From: an uncultured Collinsella sp.
GTDB taxonomy: Bacteria; Actinomycetota; Coriobacteriia; Coriobacteriales; Coriobacteriaceae
Length of the DNA: 15,553 nucleotides
Assembly: GCA_900550835.1 (NCBI GenBank)
Contig: URTP01000031.1
Span: forward strand, 1 to 15,553
Reading direction: 5' to 3'
In this document: positions 1 to 6,959 of the stretch, piece by piece
How positions within the stretch are numbered: position 1 is the stretch's first letter
How the letters are laid out: the number at the start of each line of letters is the position of its first letter
Program-made: the position numbers and the translations under genes
Notes under the pieces: generated by a model
Seen by the model: the letters and a program-made list of their open reading frames with translations, nothing else
Databases searched by the model: none
What the model was told of the DNA's origin: nothing

Positions 1-680
1 CCCGTCCCCCCCATGGCCCAAGGAGCCACGTCAATGCCTTCCGCCACGGCTAGGCCACCGGTCCCCTGCGGGCCCATGAGCCCCTTGTGGCCGGTAAAGC
101 ACACCACGTCGAGCCCCATGACCTGCATATCGATATGCGCCGTGCCGGCAGACTGCGAGGCATCGACGATCACAAGCGCGCCGGCCGCATGGGCCATGGC
201 AGCCACGCGTGCAATGTCGACCGCGTTGCCGGTCACATTGGAGGCGTGTGTCACCACCACGGCACGCGTGCCCGGCGTGACCAGCTGCTCGAGCTCGTCG
301 TAGTCGAGCACGCCGTTCGCGTCGCAGCCCGCATGCTCAACAGTCACGCCCTGCTCTGCCGCCAGGCGGTTGAGCGGACGCAGCACGGAGTTGTGTTCGA
401 GCACCGTCGTGACCACACGATCGCCGGGGCGCACCACGCCGTTGATGGCGGTGTTGAGCGCCGCCGTGGAGTTGGGCGTAAAACAAATATGGTCCACCCG
501 CGGGCAGCCCAGCAAGCGCGCAAGCTTGGTGCGGCAGCTGTGGATGGTGCGCGCCGCGTCGAGCGCACCCGACGTGGCGCCTCGCCCAGCATTGCCGAGC
601 GAGCACATCGCCTGCACCACGGCATCGATGACCGCCTGAGGTCTGTGCATGGTCGTCGCCGCGTTATCCAGGTAGATCAT
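1..680 (-). CDS. Cysteine desulfurase-like aminotransferase (class V), 3' end cut by window edge
   Basis: PLP-dependent class V aminotransferase of the cysteine desulfurase/selenocysteine lyase group. The ATG at 680-678 opens a frame that runs off the left edge, so about 226 residues are visible and the C-terminus is missing. The protein begins MIYLDNAATTMHRP, the classic N-terminus. It carries VDASQSAGT, the region of the cofactor-binding Asp, and TGHKGLMGPQGTGG, whose Lys (about residue 199) should form the Schiff base. The GHKG-L-GPQGTGG pattern is that of the EF2568-like subgroup, which in published comparative genomics travels with SelD and YedF. Its ATG overlaps the stop of the upstream DUF3343 gene by 4 bases (ATGA), indicating translational coupling. 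It probably mobilises sulfur or selenium from Cys/Sec. The catalytic Cys near the C-terminus cannot be checked here. Confidence 0.9.
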   Translation of the reverse strand, partial: MIYLDNAATTMHRPQAVIDAVVQAMCSLGNAGRGATSGALDAARTIHSCRTKLARLLGCPRVDHICFTPNSTAALNTAINGVVRPGDRVVTTVLEHNSVLRPLNRLAAEQGVTVEHAGCDANGVLDYDELEQLVTPGTRAVVVTHASNVTGNAVDIARVAAMAHAAGALVIVDASQSAGTAHIDMQVMGLDVVCFTGHKGLMGPQGTGGLAVAEGIDVAPWAMGGT

Positions 681-928
681 CGCACGACCTCCCACATATC
701 GATCACAGTAAAGCCCTCGGTGGGAACGTCCGCCGCGGCAAGCTCGCTTCGCAGCAGTGGTTCATTTTCAGGCAGGGCTTTCCATGCCAGGCCGCAGCCG
801 GCAGCAACCTCTCCGGGTACGGGAATCGTTCGCCCGGGAAGGCCACGCTCACGGCACAGAGACTCGCAGCCCATGGCGGCCGCCGTGGTGGGAAACGTGA
901 TGACAAGCGCCGGGCGCTTTTCTCTCAT
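677..928 (-). CDS. DUF3343 putative Se/S carrier-like protein
   Basis: Small 83-residue protein of the DUF3343 family, described as putative Se/S carriers. The family core is visible: residues 7-20 (ALVITFPTTAAAMG) form a beta strand and helix start, followed by the PVPGEVAAGCGLAWK segment at about 37-51. Cys45 in AGCG is the likely functional thiol. The start at 928 is preceded by GGGTGGGATTGCC. It begins 18 bases after the yedF stop, and its own stop overlaps the next gene's ATG, so it sits in the middle of the selenium operon. A role in handing selenium or sulfur between the desulfurase, YedF and SelD is inferred from context; the biochemical function is not established. Confidence 0.82.
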   Translation of the reverse strand: MREKRPALVITFPTTAAAMGCESLCRERGLPGRTIPVPGEVAAGCGLAWKALPENEPLLRSELAAADVPTEGFTVIDMWEVVR

Positions 929-946
929 GGCAATCCCACCCAGGCG

Positions 947-1573
947 CTACGGACGCACGACGCGGCCGGCCTGCTCCATCTTTTCGACGATCACGTACAT
1001 GTTCGTGACATCGCCCACGGCAAGCTGGTCCTTAATGCCAAAGTGGTCGAGGCAGGTGCCGCAGGTAAGGATCTCGACACCCTGCTCGGCCAGGCCCTTG
1101 AGGTCGTCAAGCACCGGCGACCCCTCGACGGTGAGTTTGGCGCCGCCGTTGTAGAAGAGCATCGTGGCGGGCAGCTCCTCCTGCTGCGTCACGGCAAAGA
1201 TAAAGGCCTTCATGAGCTTGTGGCCCAGCTCATCGTCGCCGCGACCCATGCAATCGGTGTAGACGGCCACGACCAGCTTGCCCTTGCCGGCGCTGGCGTC
1301 GCAGAAAGCGGCGCCGTCCTGCTCAGGATCGGCCACGGCAACGGCGCCGGCGGTCGCCACGATCACGTGCCACTCGGCATCGGCGACCTTCTCGACCGAG
1401 GCCGTGCAGCCCTTTTCCTGTGCCATCTTGGAGATGTTCTTGACGGCCGTCTCGTTGTCGACCGAGGTCACGACAACACCCTCGCCATCAAGCTGCTTCA
1501 GAGCTTTGAGCGTCTTGACGACGGGCAGCGGGCAGGCATCGCCCATGGCATTGACTTCAATTTTGGTAGACAT
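947..1573 (-). CDS. yedF: Selenium metabolism protein YedF
   Basis: A 208-residue two-domain protein. Residues 1-75 are a SirA/TusA-like domain with the signature Cys14 in GDACPLPVVK. Residues 98-205 are a DsrE-like domain that includes a CGTC motif at 171-174. This fusion is the YedF family, which occurs next to selD and is a marker of selenium-using genomes; its precise reaction is unknown. The frame stays open upstream to 1678, but the ATG at 1573-1571 is preceded by GAAAGGA at good spacing and gives the family's usual N-terminus (MSTKIEVNAMG). It follows selD after about 59 bases. That gap holds a weak GACCG/CGGTC inverted repeat and no convincing terminator, so cotranscription with selD is likely. 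Confidence 0.92.
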   Translation of the reverse strand: MSTKIEVNAMGDACPLPVVKTLKALKQLDGEGVVVTSVDNETAVKNISKMAQEKGCTASVEKVADAEWHVIVATAGAVAVADPEQDGAAFCDASAGKGKLVVAVYTDCMGRGDDELGHKLMKAFIFAVTQQEELPATMLFYNGGAKLTVEGSPVLDDLKGLAEQGVEILTCGTCLDHFGIKDQLAVGDVTNMYVIVEKMEQAGRVVRP

Positions 1574-1632
1574 AGCAAATCCTTTCAAAAGGGACCGCCC
1601 AGAACAGTAGACGGTCGCATAAACGGTTTTCC

Positions 1633-2682
1633 TTAATGCACAACGTGAACGGCAGGACCACCCGGCACCGCCTCGCACACGCGGCCGATTGTGGCGGCAA
1701 CGCGACCTTCGGCATGCAGGCGGCGGGCGAGCTCATCCACATCGGCAGCAGGCGCTGCGATGAGCAGGCCGCCCGAGGTCTGCGGATCGTACAGCGCATC
1801 CAGCATGCCCGGCTCCAGGTCATCGTCGGCCGCCACGCGCGGGCCAAAGAAGTCCTGGTTGCGGTAGGCGCCGGCAGGGATAATGCCCAGACGCGCCATA
1901 TCGAGCACCTGGTCAAAGAGCGGTACGGCCCCTGACGCAAGCTCAATCTGCACACCCGAGCCCTCGGCCATCTCACACGCATGCCCAATCAGGCCAAAGC
2001 CTGTGACATCCGTGCAACCGTGAAGCTCAAGCCCCTCGGCCAGACGAATCGGTGCCTCGTTGAGGGTGCGCATCGAGTCAAACATCGGGCTAGCCTCGTC
2101 CTGCTCAATGAGCTCGCCCTTAATGGCCGTGGTGATGATGCCCGAGCCGACCGCCTTGGTCAGCAGCAGGACATCGCCCACGTGCGCGCCGCTGTTGGCG
2201 AGCATGCGATCGAGCGCGACAAAGCCGCTCACGGACAGGCCGTACTTGGGCTCGTCGTCGTTGATGGTGTGGCCGCCCGCGATGGTGCAGCCAGCCTCGA
2301 CGCACTTGTCGGCGCCACCCGCCAGAATCTGGCCAGCAGCCTCAACACCCAGGCAGCTGGGTATGCAGAGCAGGTTCATGGCATGACTCGGCCGCCCGCC
2401 CATAGCGTAGATGTCCGACAGCGAGTTGGCCGCGGCGATCTGGCCAAACAGAAACGGGTCATCGACCATCGGCGGGAAGAAGTCGATGGACTGCACGAGG
2501 CCCAAGTTGTCGCCAACGCGAAAGACGCTCGCATCGTCGGAGGTATCGAACCCCACGAGCAGGTTGTCGTTATGCACATTGGGTAAGTCGCCCAGGACCT
2601 GGGCGAGGGCTCCAGGAGCCAACTTAGCGGCTCAACCAGAGGCAGCGGTCATCTGCGTGAGCTTGATGAAATCGTCAGCCAT
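1633..2682 (-). CDS. selD: Selenide, water dikinase (SelD), itself a selenoprotein with Sec17 encoded by in-frame TGA
   Basis: Makes selenophosphate, the selenium donor for Sec-tRNA, from selenide and ATP. The downstream sequence is clearly SelD: TSDDASVFRV, QSIDFFPPMVDDPF, AGGHTINDDEPKYGLSVSG, DVTGFGLIGHA and YDPQTSGGLL. Reading upstream of the uninterrupted frame, which begins at 2622, the ATG at 2682-2680 gives MADDFIKLTQMTAASG, then TGA at 2634-2632, then AAKLAPGALAQVL. The TGA is codon 17 and Lys is codon 20, matching Cys17 and Lys20 of E. coli SelD, so the TGA reads as selenocysteine. The start has a strong AGGAGG at 5-base spacing. With Sec the protein is 349 residues, normal for the family. 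It is the first gene of the selenium operon. An annotation starting at the TTG at 2622 would miss the active site. Confidence 0.93.
2588..2606 (-). promoter_or_regulatory. Candidate bacterial SECIS hairpin in selD mRNA
   Basis: In the transcript, TCGCCCAG and CTGGGCGA pair perfectly (8 bp) around a three-base loop, GTC. The loop begins 34 bases after the UGA. Bacterial SECIS models place the apical loop roughly 16-37 bases after the UGA with a G at the start of the loop, and both hold here. The CAGGUC core resembles the E. coli fdhF element. A second, smaller hairpin (GGCTC, loop CTG, GAGCC; 2620-2608) sits between it and the UGA but lacks the loop G. The assignment rests on pairing and position only. 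Confidence 0.65.
2632..2634 (-). other. selD: Selenocysteine codon (TGA, Sec17 of SelD)
   Basis: On the minus strand this in-frame TGA lies between GCT GCC TCT GGT and GCC GCT AAG, giving ASG-U-AAK. Family alignment puts the nucleophilic Cys or Sec of SelD exactly here, three residues before the invariant Lys20. Homology runs without a break on both sides and the ribosome binding site lies upstream, so a real stop or pseudogene is unlikely. Confidence 0.88.
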
Positions 2683-2717
2683 CGATCCCTCCTCTCATAG
2701 GTCAATCTTTTCCTCCC

Positions 2718-2723
2718 AGTATA
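2718..2723 (-). promoter_or_regulatory. Possible -10 box for the selD operon
   Basis: TATACT on the minus strand, 35 bases before the selD ATG and just upstream of its ribosome binding site. No good -35 hexamer is visible at normal spacing. Read-through from modC, which ends 127 bases upstream, is an alternative. Confidence 0.3.
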
Positions 2724-2780
2724 CGCATGGTGGCGCCGCGAGCGGACGGCGTATCGCAACCCCTACGCGACGCAGCAGAA

Positions 2781-2809
2781 GGGACAAAGGGACTGTCCCC
2801 TTGTCACAT
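2781..2809. repeat. Dispersed hairpin repeat, copy 1 (modC/selD gap)
   Basis: On the plus strand GACAAAGGGAC, a central T and GTCCCCTTGTC form an inverted repeat with one G-U step, followed by ACATTT. The same unit recurs at 11332-11362. Here it abuts the modC stop codon (TAA at 2812-2810), with the T-rich side facing away from transcription, so it makes a poor terminator for modC. It looks like a member of a dispersed intergenic repeat family. Confidence 0.7.
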
Positions 2810-3880
2810 TTATCGACAAACCAGATGAATTCTCTTGGCATCGAAGTGCATGCGCAGGGTCTCGTCGGCCTGCGGCAGCTCGTCGGAAGCCACGCTCACC
2901 TTGTTGACCTTCCACTGCAGACGCGTGGGTGCATCGACACGTGGCACGTCCAACAGCACCAGCCGCTCAAAGCGCGAATCGCTCACCCGGGCCACGTGTA
3001 AGTCGTAGCTGTTACGACCCCGCTCGGCACGGTTGTCAACATGGAAGTAACTTGCGCGAATCCCCAGGTACGCCACATCATCAGGAACCTCGCGACCCAC
3101 ATTAAAGGTCATGCCCCAGTCGAGAGCCTCAACTTCTTCGTCGCCGATCTTGCACGCCCGGCTTGTGTTCTTGCAGCCCGTCAAGCGCAGCGCGGCCAAG
3201 GTTTGCGGCCGGCGGACCACATCTTCGACGGAGCCGATCTCCTCCACATGCCCGTTATGCATCACGCAAATGCGCTGGCACAGGCGACACGCTTCGTCGA
3301 TATCGTGGCTCACGTAGAGCACGGTGCGGTTGCACACGTCGAACAGGTCGAGCATGTTCTGCTCGAGCGCGCTCTTAAGGTAGGCATCGAGCGCGCTCAT
3401 GGGCTCGTCGAACATAAAAATGCCCGGGTGTGCCGCCACCATGCGCGCAAGCGCCACGCGCTGCTGCTGACCACCCGAGAGGCGTGCGGGATAGCGGTCG
3501 GCAAAATCGGCCAGACCAAAAATGCCCAGATAGCGCTCGGCGAGCTTTTTGCGTGCAGCGACGTCACCCGCATCCTGTACGCCGGCGCACACGTTATCGG
3601 CCACCGTCATATTGGGAAACAGCTGATAGTTTTGGAACAGCAGGGCGCATTTACGCTCCTGGGGCGATAGGTTGATGCCCGCCGCCGAATCAAAAAAGGT
3701 CACGCCGTTGACGACGATCTTGCCCTCGTCGGGCGTCTCCACACCGGCAATGCAGCGTAGCGTACAGCTCTTGCCGCACCCCGAGGCGCCCAGCAGCGCC
3801 ACGCGCTCCTCTCCAGCCTCAAGCTGCATATCGAGCGTAAACCCGGGATAGCGCTTTTTGATATCCAGAACGATCGACAT
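2810..3880 (-). CDS. modC: Molybdate ABC transporter ATP-binding protein ModC
   Basis: A 356-residue cytoplasmic ATPase that should power molybdate (or tungstate) import through ModB. All ABC motifs are present: Walker A GASGCGKS (31-38), Q-loop Gln83, signature LSGGQQQR (134-141), Walker B IFMFDEP (154-160) and H-loop His192. After about residue 230 comes a C-terminal regulatory region starting LTGCKN, in the place of the TOBE/Mop domain of ModC, although I see no textbook Mop motif. The ATG is 3 bases after the modB stop, with GGGAGGT upstream inside the modB end, so the two are translationally coupled. Molybdate rather than sulfate or another anion is inferred from the adjacent modA, modB and Moco genes. 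Confidence 0.9.
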   Translation of the reverse strand: MSIVLDIKKRYPGFTLDMQLEAGEERVALLGASGCGKSCTLRCIAGVETPDEGKIVVNGVTFFDSAAGINLSPQERKCALLFQNYQLFPNMTVADNVCAGVQDAGDVAARKKLAERYLGIFGLADFADRYPARLSGGQQQRVALARMVAAHPGIFMFDEPMSALDAYLKSALEQNMLDLFDVCNRTVLYVSHDIDEACRLCQRICVMHNGHVEEIGSVEDVVRRPQTLAALRLTGCKNTSRACKIGDEEVEALDWGMTFNVGREVPDDVAYLGIRASYFHVDNRAERGRNSYDLHVARVSDSRFERLVLLDVPRVDAPTRLQWKVNKVSVASDELPQADETLRMHFDAKRIHLVCR

Positions 3881-3883
3881 GGC

Positions 3884-5326
3884 CTATCGACCTCCCTGCA
3901 GAGTGGCATCATCGCGCATGAGCTCGGCCAGCGCCTCGCGATCGATACGCAGGGCATCGCCGCCCACCGGGTCGAGCGAATCGGCCGTATCGGCGAGTTC
4001 TTTGGCCCGCTTGCGCTCCGCACGGGAAAGGCCCCGCTCGCGATACTTTTGCGAATGCGCGGTGTACATGTTGATAAACAGGATGACCAGGAAACTAAAC
4101 GCAATCACGACGACAACCCAAAAGAGGGCAACTGAGATGTTGCCACCCATCCACTCAAAGTAGATAGCGATGGGGATGGTCTGCGTAATACCGGCATAGT
4201 TACCCGCAAAGAAGAGGGTGCAACCGAACTCACCCATCGCACGGGCAAAGGCGAGCACCGTACCGGCGGCGATCGAGGGCCAGCCGAGTGGCATCATAAG
4301 CTTGGCAAAGATACGGCGCTCGGACCACCCCAGGGTTCGCGCGGCGTCGAGCATCTGCGTGTCCAGGCTCTCAAAGGCGCCGAGCGCCGTACGGTAGACC
4401 AGGGGAAACGACACCACCACGGCAGATATCACCGCCGCTGGCCAGGTAAAGACGATCGAGATGCCGTGCGCGATAAGCCACTGGCCAACCCCGGTCGAGC
4501 GGCCAAACAGCATGAGGAGCAGAAAGCCGCACACCGTGGGAGGCAGCACCATGGGGATGGTAAAGGCCGAGTCGAGCAGGCCCTTCACGCGGCTCGTCGT
4601 GCCCATAGTCTTCCATGCGGCAAACAGGCCCAGCGCAAAGGCAATCACCAGGGCAAGGCCACTCGTTTTGATAGACACCCAAAGCGGGCGATAGTCGATG
4701 CCGGTCAAAAAGGCGACAAGGGACGCCAAGGGCTCCTGTTCATCTTGCATCACAACGGATGATGCTTCCACGATTTGAGCGCTATCAAGCCAACGCGCGC
4801 CGCCCTTGGCATCACCCGAGGCTGATGCGATGACCACATAGCGGTCCCCATTCGCACCGCGCTCATCAAAGGCATAGGTATACCCACCGACATTAAACGC
4901 CGCTTCCGTCGTGGCATACCAAGGAAGATCCATGTCTTCCAGCCGTGCGCCTCCCATGCAGTTTGCGCCGTCAAGCTCGCAGACGAGAGCCTTGAGACCC
5001 GATGCGCACTCGTTGTCCTGCGGATCCAATCCATACTTCTCGACCGCCTTGGGCGATACCCACACCACAACGCGATCGGCAGCAGGCGCCACTATGAGGT
5101 CCGTGTCCCCTTCAACGGGAAACCGATAGCCCTCGGGCTGGCCCTCCATGACACGGGCGGTCCCCTTGGCTAACCGTTCAAAACCATCGAGCCCATAAGA
5201 AAGCCCCTTGGCGGTCACGGCAACCTGGGCCCCGCCCTCAGTACCACCGGCAAACGCCCATCCCGGCACCCAGCAAAGCGCGAGCGTCAAAGCACAGGCG
5301 ACAAGAATGCGAAATCTATTACGCAC
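3884..5326 (-). CDS. modB: Molybdate ABC transporter permease ModB with large extracytoplasmic N-terminal domain
   Basis: Permease of the molybdate importer, 480 residues from the favoured GTG at 5326, which has GGAG six bases upstream. The frame is open to a GTG at 5395 that overlaps the modA stop by one base, so a 503-residue form is possible. From 5326, residues 1-26 are a clean signal or anchor segment (RNRFRILVACALTLALCWVPGWAFA). Residues 27-213 are a hydrophilic domain with three Cys (107, 116, 123) that I do not recognise. About 214-425 are the multi-pass permease with the EAA loop (LDAARTLGWSERRIFAKLMMPLGWPS), and 426-480 a charged cytoplasmic tail. ModB proteins are usually about 220-280 residues and lack this front domain. 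The extra domain should face outside, beside the substrate-binding lipoprotein ModA. Confidence 0.88.
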   Translation of the reverse strand: MRNRFRILVACALTLALCWVPGWAFAGGTEGGAQVAVTAKGLSYGLDGFERLAKGTARVMEGQPEGYRFPVEGDTDLIVAPAADRVVVWVSPKAVEKYGLDPQDNECASGLKALVCELDGANCMGGARLEDMDLPWYATTEAAFNVGGYTYAFDERGANGDRYVVIASASGDAKGGARWLDSAQIVEASSVVMQDEQEPLASLVAFLTGIDYRPLWVSIKTSGLALVIAFALGLFAAWKTMGTTSRVKGLLDSAFTIPMVLPPTVCGFLLLMLFGRSTGVGQWLIAHGISIVFTWPAAVISAVVVSFPLVYRTALGAFESLDTQMLDAARTLGWSERRIFAKLMMPLGWPSIAAGTVLAFARAMGEFGCTLFFAGNYAGITQTIPIAIYFEWMGGNISVALFWVVVVIAFSFLVILFINMYTAHSQKYRERGLSRAERKRAKELADTADSLDPVGGDALRIDREALAELMRDDATLQGGR

Positions 5327-5394
5327 GAAACGCTCCAAGGAAAGACGAGGACAGGGCAAAAGACAAAACGATGGGATTATCGCTCCAAGCCGCA

Positions 5395-6267
5395 CTACGC
5401 GGAAAGCTCAAATCCGTACTTAGCCCAAATCTTCTGCGCCTTCTTGTTGGTCAGACAGAAGTCGATGAACGCCTTGGCCTCGTCGGCGTGCTCGGAGCTC
5501 TCGGCAACGGCACCCGGATACACGATGGGCTTGTGCGAATCCTCGGGGCACACGAAGGCCTCCTCGATGCCGTCGTAGCGGAAGATGTCGGAGCTGTAGA
5601 CAAAGCCGGCCACGCAGTCGCCCGTAGAGACGTAAGCTGCGGCGGTGCCGACCTTGTCGGCCAGGGCCACCTTGTCGGCGAGCTCGGGTGCATACTCGCC
5701 GTCGTCGCCCTCGGTACCGGTGTAGAGCCCAACAGAAGCCAGCGCTTGGTTGGCATACTTGCCGGCGGGAACGGTCTTAGCGTCGCCGACGGCAATCTTG
5801 CCGTCCAGGTTCGCGACGTCGGCGATGGCCTCGACCTTGGTGTCGGAGCCCTCGGCACGAATAATCACGAGGTCGTTGACGAACATGTCCTCACGCGTGT
5901 CGGCGTCGACGAGCTCGGCGGCCTCGGCGTCGTCCATAGTGCCCTTGGAGGCCGTGATGAGCACGTCAACCGCGGCGCCGGCGCGCATCTGCTCGACAAG
6001 GTCGCCGGACGCCTTAAACTGCGTGTCGGCAAAGGTGGTACCCGTCTGCTCGGTGTAGAGCTTCTGAACCTCGGGCAGAGCCTTCTCGAGCGAGTTGGCG
6101 GCGAACACCTGCAGCCCGACGGCCTTCTTGAAAGAAGTCTTGGCAGAACCCGCATCGGAGCCGGCCGGCTCAGACGTCTTGTTGCCCGAGCAGCCAGCAA
6201 GGCCAAGGCCGGCAGCGGCGACAGCAGAAAGCGAGACGAATCCGCGGCGAGAAACCATATCGAACAT
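5395..6267 (-). CDS. modA: Molybdate ABC transporter substrate-binding lipoprotein ModA
   Basis: Captures molybdate (or tungstate) outside the membrane and delivers it to ModBC. The ATG at 6267 has AAAGGG six bases upstream and gives 290 residues; the frame also has a TTG two codons earlier. The N-terminus combines a twin-arginine stretch (SRRGFVS) with a lipobox (GLAGC, Cys26), so it is probably a lipoprotein, possibly Tat-exported. The mature protein has the ModA pattern: LQVFAANSLEKALPEV, FKASGDLVEQMRAGAAVDVLITASKGTMD, and NDLVIIR near the middle. It ends KAQKIWAKYGFELSA, the standard ModA C-terminus. It is the first gene of modABC, behind its own promoter and a palindromic operator-like site. 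Confidence 0.93.
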   Translation of the reverse strand: MFDMVSRRGFVSLSAVAAAGLGLAGCSGNKTSEPAGSDAGSAKTSFKKAVGLQVFAANSLEKALPEVQKLYTEQTGTTFADTQFKASGDLVEQMRAGAAVDVLITASKGTMDDAEAAELVDADTREDMFVNDLVIIRAEGSDTKVEAIADVANLDGKIAVGDAKTVPAGKYANQALASVGLYTGTEGDDGEYAPELADKVALADKVGTAAAYVSTGDCVAGFVYSSDIFRYDGIEEAFVCPEDSHKPIVYPGAVAESSEHADEAKAFIDFCLTNKKAQKIWAKYGFELSA

Positions 6268-6327
6268 GTTCAACCCTTTCGAGCGCTACGCCCGGGCACC
6301 CCGCCGCGGGCTTTATCCTGTAATTGA

Positions 6328-6333
6328 ATTATA
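6328..6333 (-). promoter_or_regulatory. -10 box of the modABC promoter
   Basis: A perfect TATAAT on the minus strand, about 60 bases before the modA ATG. No good -35 hexamer is found at 16-18 bp; that position reads about CACAAG and abuts the palindrome at 6356-6387. A consensus -10 with a poor -35 suggests regulated transcription. Confidence 0.6.
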
Positions 6334-6355
6334 CTTTAGCGCGAATAATGCTTGT

Positions 6356-6387
6356 GATAAGAAATTATCGTTTGATAATTTCTTATA
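6356..6387. promoter_or_regulatory. AT-rich palindromic operator upstream of modABC
   Basis: ATAAGAAATTATC (6357-6369) and GATAATTTCTTAT (6374-6386) are perfect 13-bp inverted repeats around GTTT. Each half is itself a near-dyad, GATAA-n4-TTATC, so the site can be read as two operators 18 bp apart, about two helical turns. It lies roughly 20-60 bp upstream of the modA -10 box and is strikingly AT-rich for this genome. A ModE-like molybdate-responsive regulator is the obvious candidate, but the sequence is not the E. coli ModE box and no regulator gene is in the window. Confidence 0.6.
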
Positions 6388-6420
6388 CCGATAGCCGCAA
6401 GACGCTCGCGTTGTCGCCGC

Positions 6421-6456
6421 TTAAAAAAGCGGAGCGACCCATAAGGTCACTCCGCT
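6421..6456 (-). terminator. Intrinsic terminator after moeA-mogA
   Basis: On the minus strand GCGGAGTGACC, loop TTAT(G), GGTCGCTCCGC pair over 11 bp with one G-U, followed by TTTTTT. The stem begins inside the mogA-family stop codon region. It separates the Moco operon from modABC downstream. Confidence 0.88.
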
Positions 6457-6949
6457 ACAGGCAAGCAGTTTGGCGAGCGTGTCCCCCGCCCGCCGTCATG
6501 TGGGCCGCGTGCTCCAGCTGGTCGCTCACGGCCTCCCAGCTTTCGCGAGCCGCCTTCGTGGATCCCGGAAAGTTGATGACAAGCGCAGCCCCACGCTGCA
6601 TGCACACGGCGCGCGAAAGCATGGCACGGCGCGTCTTGGTCATAGAGTATGCACGGATCGCCTCGGCAATACCCGGCACATCGCGGTCGCAGACGGCACG
6701 CGTCGCCTCGGGCGTCACGTCGCGCATCGAAAGCCCCGTGCCGCCGCAGGTGATGACCACGTTGGCCTGGCAATCGTCGGCCGCAGCCACAATGGCAGCA
6801 CCGATCTCGTCAACATCGTCATGCACCACCGTATGCGAGGCAACCATCCAGCCCTGCGCCGCGATGAGCTCCTCGAGCACAGCGCCTGCTTCGTCCTGGG
6901 CAAGATCGCGCGTATCCGAGCACGTCACGATCGAAATCTTCAACTCCAT
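6455..6949 (-). CDS. Molybdopterin adenylyltransferase-type protein (MogA/MoaB family)
   Basis: A 164-residue MogA/MoaB-family protein, which activates molybdopterin by adenylation before molybdenum insertion by MoeA. Signature stretches are ITCGGTGLSMRDVTPEAT (about 66-83), including the GGTG and D-TPEA motifs, and VINFPGSTKAARESWEAV (124-141), including the PGS motif. The ATG at 6949 has AGGAGG at good spacing, 10 bases after the moeA stop; a longer open frame to 7159 is only overlap with moeA. MogA and MoaB cannot be told apart safely by eye, but placement directly after moeA favours the adenylyltransferase role. The stop codon is embedded in the terminator stem. Confidence 0.88.
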   Translation of the reverse strand: MELKISIVTCSDTRDLAQDEAGAVLEELIAAQGWMVASHTVVHDDVDEIGAAIVAAADDCQANVVITCGGTGLSMRDVTPEATRAVCDRDVPGIAEAIRAYSMTKTRRAMLSRAVCMQRGAALVINFPGSTKAARESWEAVSDQLEHAAHMTAGGGHARQTACL

Positions 6950-6959
6950 AGCATTCCTC

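Noticed and set aside
87..1154. 355-codon open frame on the plus strand across the selenium genes
   Set aside because: It spans three overlapping or adjacent minus-strand genes with clear family motifs, and its own translation is low-complexity and Arg-rich.
947..1678. Longer yedF start at 1678
   Set aside because: The extra 35 residues run into the selD end, are Arg/Cys-rich and non-homologous; the ATG at 1573 has a good ribosome binding site.
2620..2622. TTG as the selD start codon
   Set aside because: It removes the catalytic residue and Lys20, has no good ribosome binding site, and the sequence before it is clear SelD homology through a TGA to a strong AGGAGG-ATG.
5371..6327. 318-codon open frame on the plus strand opposite modA
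   Set aside because: It is a mirror of modA caused by high GC; it resembles no known protein, and modA has full family homology on the other strand.
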